Origin: an uncultured Oscillospiraceae bacterium
GTDB taxonomy: Bacteria > Bacillota > Clostridia > Oscillospirales > Acutalibacteraceae
Assembly (NCBI GenBank): GCA_900548545.1
Contig: URKX01000006.1
Span: forward strand, 1-64,000
DNA length: 64,000 nucleotides
Direction: 5' to 3'
Positions 60,235 through 64,000 of the stretch are shown here, piece after piece (position 1 is the stretch's first letter; every line of letters starts with the position of its first letter). A program made the translations under genes and the position numbers. The notes below the pieces were generated by a model, which was given only the letters and a program-made list of their open reading frames with translations, had not been told where the DNA came from and did not search any database.

Positions 60235-60798
60235 TCAGATGGCCATGATCTCCTTCTCTTTGCGCTGAGCGCACTCTTCGGCGTTTTTCACGTACTTATC
60301 GGTGAGGTCCTGGATCTTTTTCTCAGCCTGCTTCAGGTCGTCCTCGGTGATATCGCCGGTCTTTTTCATTTCTTTCAGTTTTTCAATAGCGTCACGGCGG
60401 ATGGACCGGACAGCCACCTTGGCCTCTTCGCCCATCTTGGAAACATCCTTGGAAAGTTCCTTACGGCGCTCCTCGTTGAGGGGAGGGAACACCAGGCGGA
60501 TGACCTTGCCGTCGTTCTGGGGGTTCACACCCAGGTCGGAGGTCTGGATAGCCTTCTCGATACCCCGCAGGACACTCATGTCCCAGGGGGTGATGGTGAG
60601 CACCCGGGCCTCAGACACAGCCACAGCTGCCAGCTGGTTGATAGGGGTGGGAGTGTCGTAATAGTTGACCATGATGTGGTCCAGCACAGCGGGGTTGGCC
60701 CGGCCGGCACGGATGGTGGCAAACTCCTCTTCCAGATGGTCAATGCTCTTTTTCATTTTGCTTTCGGCCTTTGCGAAAACGTCCTTCATTTCTGCCAT
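60235..60798 (-). CDS. frr: Ribosome recycling factor
   Basis: 187 residues, the usual length. EEFATIRAGRANPAVLDHIMV and VIRLVFPPLNEERRKELSK are typical; the middle NYYDTPTPINQLAAVAVSEARVLTI is also conserved. With EF-G it splits the ribosome after termination. Follows pyrH as in most bacteria. Confidence 0.98.
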   Translation of the reverse strand: MAEMKDVFAKAESKMKKSIDHLEEEFATIRAGRANPAVLDHIMVNYYDTPTPINQLAAVAVSEARVLTITPWDMSVLRGIEKAIQTSDLGVNPQNDGKVIRLVFPPLNEERRKELSKDVSKMGEEAKVAVRSIRRDAIEKLKEMKKTGDITEDDLKQAEKKIQDLTDKYVKNAEECAQRKEKEIMAI

Positions 60799-60850
60799 GA
60801 TTCAATCCAACCTTTCAAAATGTGATGGTACTTCCGCAGGGGTCTTTTGC

Positions 60851-61555
60851 TTACTGGACCAAGGTGCCCACCTTCTCGCCGGAAACGGCCCGGACAATAT
60901 TCTCCGGGTCTTCAATGCTGAACACCAGGAAGGGGATGCCCCGGTCTTTGCAGAAGGAAGCGGCGGTCATGTCCATAACGCCCAAGTTCTTATTGAGCAC
61001 ATCCATGTAACTCAGGGTGTCGAACTTTTTGGCGCCGGGGTTCTTTTTGGGATCGCTGTCGTAGACGCCGTCCACCATGGTGGCTTTCAGGATGACGTCG
61101 GCATCGATCTCAGCGGCACGCAGGGCAGCGCCCGTATCCGTGGAGAAGAAGGGGTTGCCGGTGCCGCAGCCGAACACCACCACTCTGCCCTTTTCCAGGT
61201 GGCGCACCGCACGGTTGCGGATGTAAGGCTCTGCCACTTCCTGCATGGCGATAGCGGTCTGCACACGGACGTCCAAGCCCAGCTGCTCCAACCCGTCGGC
61301 CACGCCCAGGGCATTGATCACAGTGGCCAGCATCCCCATGTGGTCAGCCCGGGTGCGGTCCATGCTGCCGCTGCTGCGGCCTCTCCAGAAGTTGCCGCCG
61401 CCCACCACGATGGCCACTTCGGCGCCCATATCTACAATTTCCTTCACAGGCTTGCAGATGGCAAGGACTGTGTCAAAATCGATGCCGTGCCCGGCCTTTC
61501 CCGCCAGGGACTCACCGCTGAGTTTTAGCAAAACGCGCTTATATTTCGGTGCCAT
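60851..61555 (-). CDS. pyrH: UMP kinase
   Basis: 234 residues of the amino-acid-kinase fold. RVLLKLSGESLAG (start), VVGGGNFWRG, DHMGMLATVINALG and FGCGTGNPFFSTDT are characteristic. Phosphorylates UMP. It has its own promoter at 61592-61620, so the run pyrH-frr-uppS-cdsA-dxr-rseP-ispG-polC can be one transcript. Confidence 0.98.
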   Translation of the reverse strand: MAPKYKRVLLKLSGESLAGKAGHGIDFDTVLAICKPVKEIVDMGAEVAIVVGGGNFWRGRSSGSMDRTRADHMGMLATVINALGVADGLEQLGLDVRVQTAIAMQEVAEPYIRNRAVRHLEKGRVVVFGCGTGNPFFSTDTGAALRAAEIDADVILKATMVDGVYDSDPKKNPGAKKFDTLSYMDVLNKNLGVMDMTAASFCKDRGIPFLVFSIEDPENIVRAVSGEKVGTLVQ

Positions 61556-61571
61556 GGTATCTCTCCCGTTC

Positions 61572-61620
61572 TAGAATTTATATTCTAACTTATTTTACAT
61601 GAAAACCCCTCGGTTGTAAA
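61572..61620 (-). promoter_or_regulatory. pyrH promoter with adjacent inverted repeat
   Basis: On the minus strand TTTACA (61620-61615), 17 bases, TAAAAT (61597-61592). TAGAAT-TTAT-ATTCTA at 61572-61587 lies over the expected start of transcription and could be an operator. Between this and the gene at 61773 nothing else was recognised. Confidence 0.75.
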
Positions 61621-61743
61621 GCTTTAAGAAATTGTTTCCCTCAGGAAAGGCCAGGCGTTACAAAAAGTTTACAAGTTTCCCCACTAGCGCCCCTCCTCCC
61701 CCGGATAAAAAGTTACGTTGTTCTCCCCGAGTGCCAGGTGTGC

Positions 61744-61749
61744 TACAAT
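61744..61749 (+). promoter_or_regulatory. Extended -10 promoter of the small membrane protein
   Basis: TACAAT preceded by TGC; the -35 is poor. It lies 24 bases before the ATG at 61773. Confidence 0.5.
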
Positions 61750-61814
61750 AAAAAACAAAAAGAGGGGGTTTTATGAAACAGAAAGTATAAAACGCTGTAT
61801 TCCATCCTGTCAGT

Positions 61815-62312
61815 ATGGCGATCATCGGCCTGTTCACAGGATTTCTGGTTAAGCAGATGGATGTCTACTGCTATACCCAACACTTCGGGGTTTCTTTAAG
61901 CGATATTTTCTCCCAAGGGGGTGTATGGGTGGTCATCGGCATCGGCATCAGCCTCTACAGCCGAAGCACAAAATTTGCCATGGTCAACATTTTCCTATTT
62001 TGTGCCGGGATGCTGGCAACCTATTACCCCACTGCCCAGTTGACCAACTCCGTCTATGGCTGGAACTTTATCAAGGGATGGGCAGTTTTTGCCTGCCTCT
62101 CCCCCCTCATGGCCTATCTGGGCAGACTGACCATGAGGCCCGGCTTGTTGGCTCTGGTTTTAAAATTGGGGGTTTTCGCAGGATACTTGGGGCTGAATCT
62201 CCTGCTGGGGTATTTCCTCCACTATTACGATCTGCCTTTTCTGCTGATCTTAGTCTATCTGCTATTCCTGAAAAAATGGAAGGTACCTGAAAGTGCCACG
62301 CCGGCACAATAA
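61815..62312 (+). CDS. Hypothetical membrane protein, natural start probably interrupted
   Basis: 165 residues with five predicted membrane helices (IIGLFTGFLV, VWVVIGIGISLY, MVNIFLFCAGMLATYY, a central amphipathic one, and LLILVYLLFL). I do not recognise the family. A better start exists at 61773: AGAGGGGG lies at proper spacing and the frame is the same, but it hits a TAA at 61788 after five codons, then continues open into this frame. The ATG at 61815 has no ribosome binding site. So the gene may be broken by a nonsense change (Tyr codon to TAA), or use reinitiation. It lies between pyrH and tsf on the opposite strand. Confidence 0.65.
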   Translation: MAIIGLFTGFLVKQMDVYCYTQHFGVSLSDIFSQGGVWVVIGIGISLYSRSTKFAMVNIFLFCAGMLATYYPTAQLTNSVYGWNFIKGWAVFACLSPLMAYLGRLTMRPGLLALVLKLGVFAGYLGLNLLLGYFLHYYDLPFLLILVYLLFLKKWKVPESATPAQ

Positions 62313-62322
62313 CACTGCGCAA

Positions 62323-62359
62323 AAAAGGGAGCACGAGGACCAGCCTCATGCTCCCTTTT
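62323..62359. terminator. Bidirectional terminator between the membrane protein and tsf
   Basis: AAAAGGGAGCA-GAGG pairs with CCTC-TGCTCCCTTTT, a 15-bp stem with one mismatch, with A and T runs on both sides. Confidence 0.9.
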
Positions 62360-62378
62360 CATAGCTTGGGATAAATTC

Positions 62379-63293
62379 TTATTTCACCATACCGGCAACT
62401 TCGGCAGCGAAGTCGTCCTGACGCTTCTCCAGGCCTTCGCCCTTCTCGAAGCGGGTGTAGGCAACGATCTTGATCTCGCCACCCAACTCCTTGCCAACAG
62501 ACTCGGTATACTGCTTCACGGTCATGGAGCTATCCTGCACGTAGACCTGATCCACCAAGCAGATCTCCTTGAAGAACTTGTTCAGACGGCCGGCCACGAT
62601 CTTCTCAGCGATGTTCTGTGGCTTGCCTTCGTCCACGATCTGCTGGGTGAGGATTTCCTTCTCCTTCTCCACGCGCTCAGCGGGAACAGAAGCCTCGTCC
62701 AGATACTCAGCGTTCATAGCGGCGATCTGCATGGCCACGTTGTGAGCGTAAACCTTGAAAGCGTCGGTGGAAGCGATCTCGTCGGTGGTGTCAAACTTCA
62801 CGATAACACCGATACGGCCGCCAGCATGGACATAAGAGGTGACCACGCCTTCGTAACGGGCAAAGCGGCGGATTTTGATGTTCTCGCCAATGGTGAGGAT
62901 CTTCTCCTTCAACAGGGCGTCCACCGTCTCCTCAGAGCCATGTGCCTTGCAAGCCAGCAGAGCTTCCACGTCGGCGGGGTTCTCGTAGATCACGGTGTCG
63001 GCACAGGTCTTGACAAAGGACTGGAAATCGGCGTTCTTGGCAACGAAGTCGGTTTCCGCATTGATTTCGATAACCACGCCCACCTTGCCGCACTCGCTGA
63101 CAGTGGCGAATGCAACGCCTTCGGCGGCGATACGGGCAGCCTTCTTCACGGAAGCGGCCAAGCCCTTTTCCCGCAGGAAGTCAATGGCCTTGTTCATATC
63201 GCCCTCGGAAGCGGTGAGAGCCTTCTTGCAATCCATCATGCCGCAGCCAGTCTTCTCACGAAGGGCGGCGACATCTTTCGCGGTAAAGTTCAT
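62379..63293 (-). CDS. tsf: Elongation factor Ts
   Basis: 304 residues. FTAKDVAALREKTGCGMMDCKKAL at the start and EKGLAASVKKAARIAAEG, INAETDFVAKNADFQSFV are diagnostic of EF-Ts, the nucleotide exchange factor of EF-Tu. It follows rpsB by 86 bases on the same strand and ends at the shared terminator. Confidence 0.98.
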   Translation of the reverse strand: MNFTAKDVAALREKTGCGMMDCKKALTASEGDMNKAIDFLREKGLAASVKKAARIAAEGVAFATVSECGKVGVVIEINAETDFVAKNADFQSFVKTCADTVIYENPADVEALLACKAHGSEETVDALLKEKILTIGENIKIRRFARYEGVVTSYVHAGGRIGVIVKFDTTDEIASTDAFKVYAHNVAMQIAAMNAEYLDEASVPAERVEKEKEILTQQIVDEGKPQNIAEKIVAGRLNKFFKEICLVDQVYVQDSSMTVKQYTESVGKELGGEIKIVAYTRFEKGEGLEKRQDDFAAEVAGMVK

Positions 63294-63379
63294 CTTTGTA
63301 ACATCCTTTCTCTAGTACAATGCCCCAAAACAAGTTTCAGGACCCATCTATTCCAACAATCAAACCCTGTGGGGAAGGA

Positions 63380-64000
63380 TTACTCCTCCACGTTGATGTC
63401 GCCAGCCTCAGCGTCAGCCTCTTCCTCAGCGGCTTCCTTGGCAGCAGCGCCCATCTGGCCTTCGCGGCCCTCGATGATAGCGTCGGCCATAGCGCCGGCG
63501 ATCAGCTTCACAGCGCGGATCGCGTCGTCATTGCCGGGGATCACGTAGTCGATCTCATCGGGATCGCAGTTGGTGTCCACGATAGCCACGATCGGGATAC
63601 CCATCTTGCGGGCCTCGGAAACAGCGATGCGCTCCTTGCGGGGGTCCACAATGAACAGGGCGCCGGGGTAGCTCTTCATATCCTTGATGCCGCCCAGGAA
63701 CTTCTCCAACTTCTCGATCTCCAGCTGCAGCTTGCTGACTTCCTTCTTGGGCAGCAGGTCGAAAGTGCCGTCCTCTTCCATCTTCCGCAGCTGAGCCAGG
63801 CGCTGGATACGGGTGCGGATGGTGGCGAAGTTGGTGAGCATACCGCCCAGCCAACGGGCGTTTACATAGAAAGCACCGGCGCGGGTAGCTTCCTCGCGGA
63901 TGGACTCCTGAGCCTGCTTCTTGGTGCCCACGAACAGGACGCTCTTGCCTTCGGTGGAGATGTCGCGGACGAAGTTATAAGCCTCTTCCAGCTTCTTCAC
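63380..64000 (-). CDS. rpsB: 30S ribosomal protein S2 (5' end outside window)
   Basis: The last 206 residues of S2, open to the window edge. VNARWLGGMLTNFATIRTRI, DLLPKKEV, LFIVDPRKERIAVSEARKMGIPIVAIVDTNCDPDEIDYVIPGNDDAIRA are highly typical. The C-terminus is acidic and Ala/Glu-rich. The missing N-terminal ~35-40 residues lie beyond base 64000. Confidence 0.98.
   Translation of the reverse strand: MKKLEEAYNFVRDISTEGKSVLFVGTKKQAQESIREEATRAGAFYVNARWLGGMLTNFATIRTRIQRLAQLRKMEEDGTFDLLPKKEVSKLQLEIEKLEKFLGGIKDMKSYPGALFIVDPRKERIAVSEARKMGIPIVAIVDTNCDPDEIDYVIPGNDDAIRAVKLIAGAMADAIIEGREGQMGAAAKEAAEEEADAEAGDINVEE

Overview
The window looks like the chromosome of a GC-rich, endospore-forming, anaerobic Clostridia member, most likely of the Oscillospirales (Ruminococcaceae-like). 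The signs are a Gram-positive type PolC, an alpha/beta small acid-soluble spore protein, a BofC-like protein, hrcA-grpE-dnaK-dnaJ under a perfect CIRCE element, a HisG-short/HisZ pair, and the typical Firmicutes order rpsB-tsf-pyrH-frr-uppS-cdsA-dxr-rseP-ispG-polC. This placement is inferred from gene content, not from a database search. No phage, insertion sequence, CRISPR array or defence island is visible.

Layout. 1-2970 (+) is the end of an operon with a transporter C-terminus, an FMN flavoprotein, a small TIGR03792-like protein, a short-chain dehydrogenase and a RibD-like reductase; its substrate is unknown. 3057-7005 holds a XylR-like ROK repressor (-), an MIF-type tautomerase (+), a dGTPase (+) and a GNAT acetyltransferase (-). 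7460-16913 (-) is a polysaccharide-utilisation operon. It runs from a lipoprotein binding protein and two LplB/LplC-type permeases through two sugar isomerase/epimerase barrels, a GH43-like hydrolase and a Gfo/Idh/MocA dehydrogenase to a CE15-like esterase. It starts at a consensus promoter followed by two large palindromes, one with a XylR-operator-like centre.

17407-28192 contains tRNA-Pro(GGG), a small unknown protein, a threonine-pathway operon (ACT protein, hom, thrB, lysC; no thrC), a class A PBP with a long Pro/Ser/Glu/Thr tail, a BofC-like protein, a SASP, an autoregulated-looking XRE regulator with two paralogous membrane proteins, and a MATE exporter. 28332-33257 is the heat-shock operon. 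33357-43385 carries a pentapeptide-repeat protein, a VOC protein, tRNA-Thr(CGU) with a long transcribed leader, a DnaD/DnaC-like loader pair, a surface protein with a cohesin-like and two cadherin-like domains, a split ThrE exporter, an RluA-type pseudouridine synthase and a GT4-CsaB fusion.

43512-50785 (-) is a histidine operon, hisZ-G-D-C-B-(A-I fusion)-E plus a methyltransferase, without hisH or hisF. It starts at a consensus promoter immediately after polC, with a terminator-like hairpin touching the first start codon. 50788-64000 (-) is housekeeping: DNA replication (polC), the MEP pathway (ispG, dxr), intramembrane proteolysis (rseP), lipid and wall precursors (cdsA, uppS), translation (frr, tsf, rpsB) and UMP kinase (pyrH), interrupted by one small + strand membrane protein whose best start is cut by an in-frame stop.
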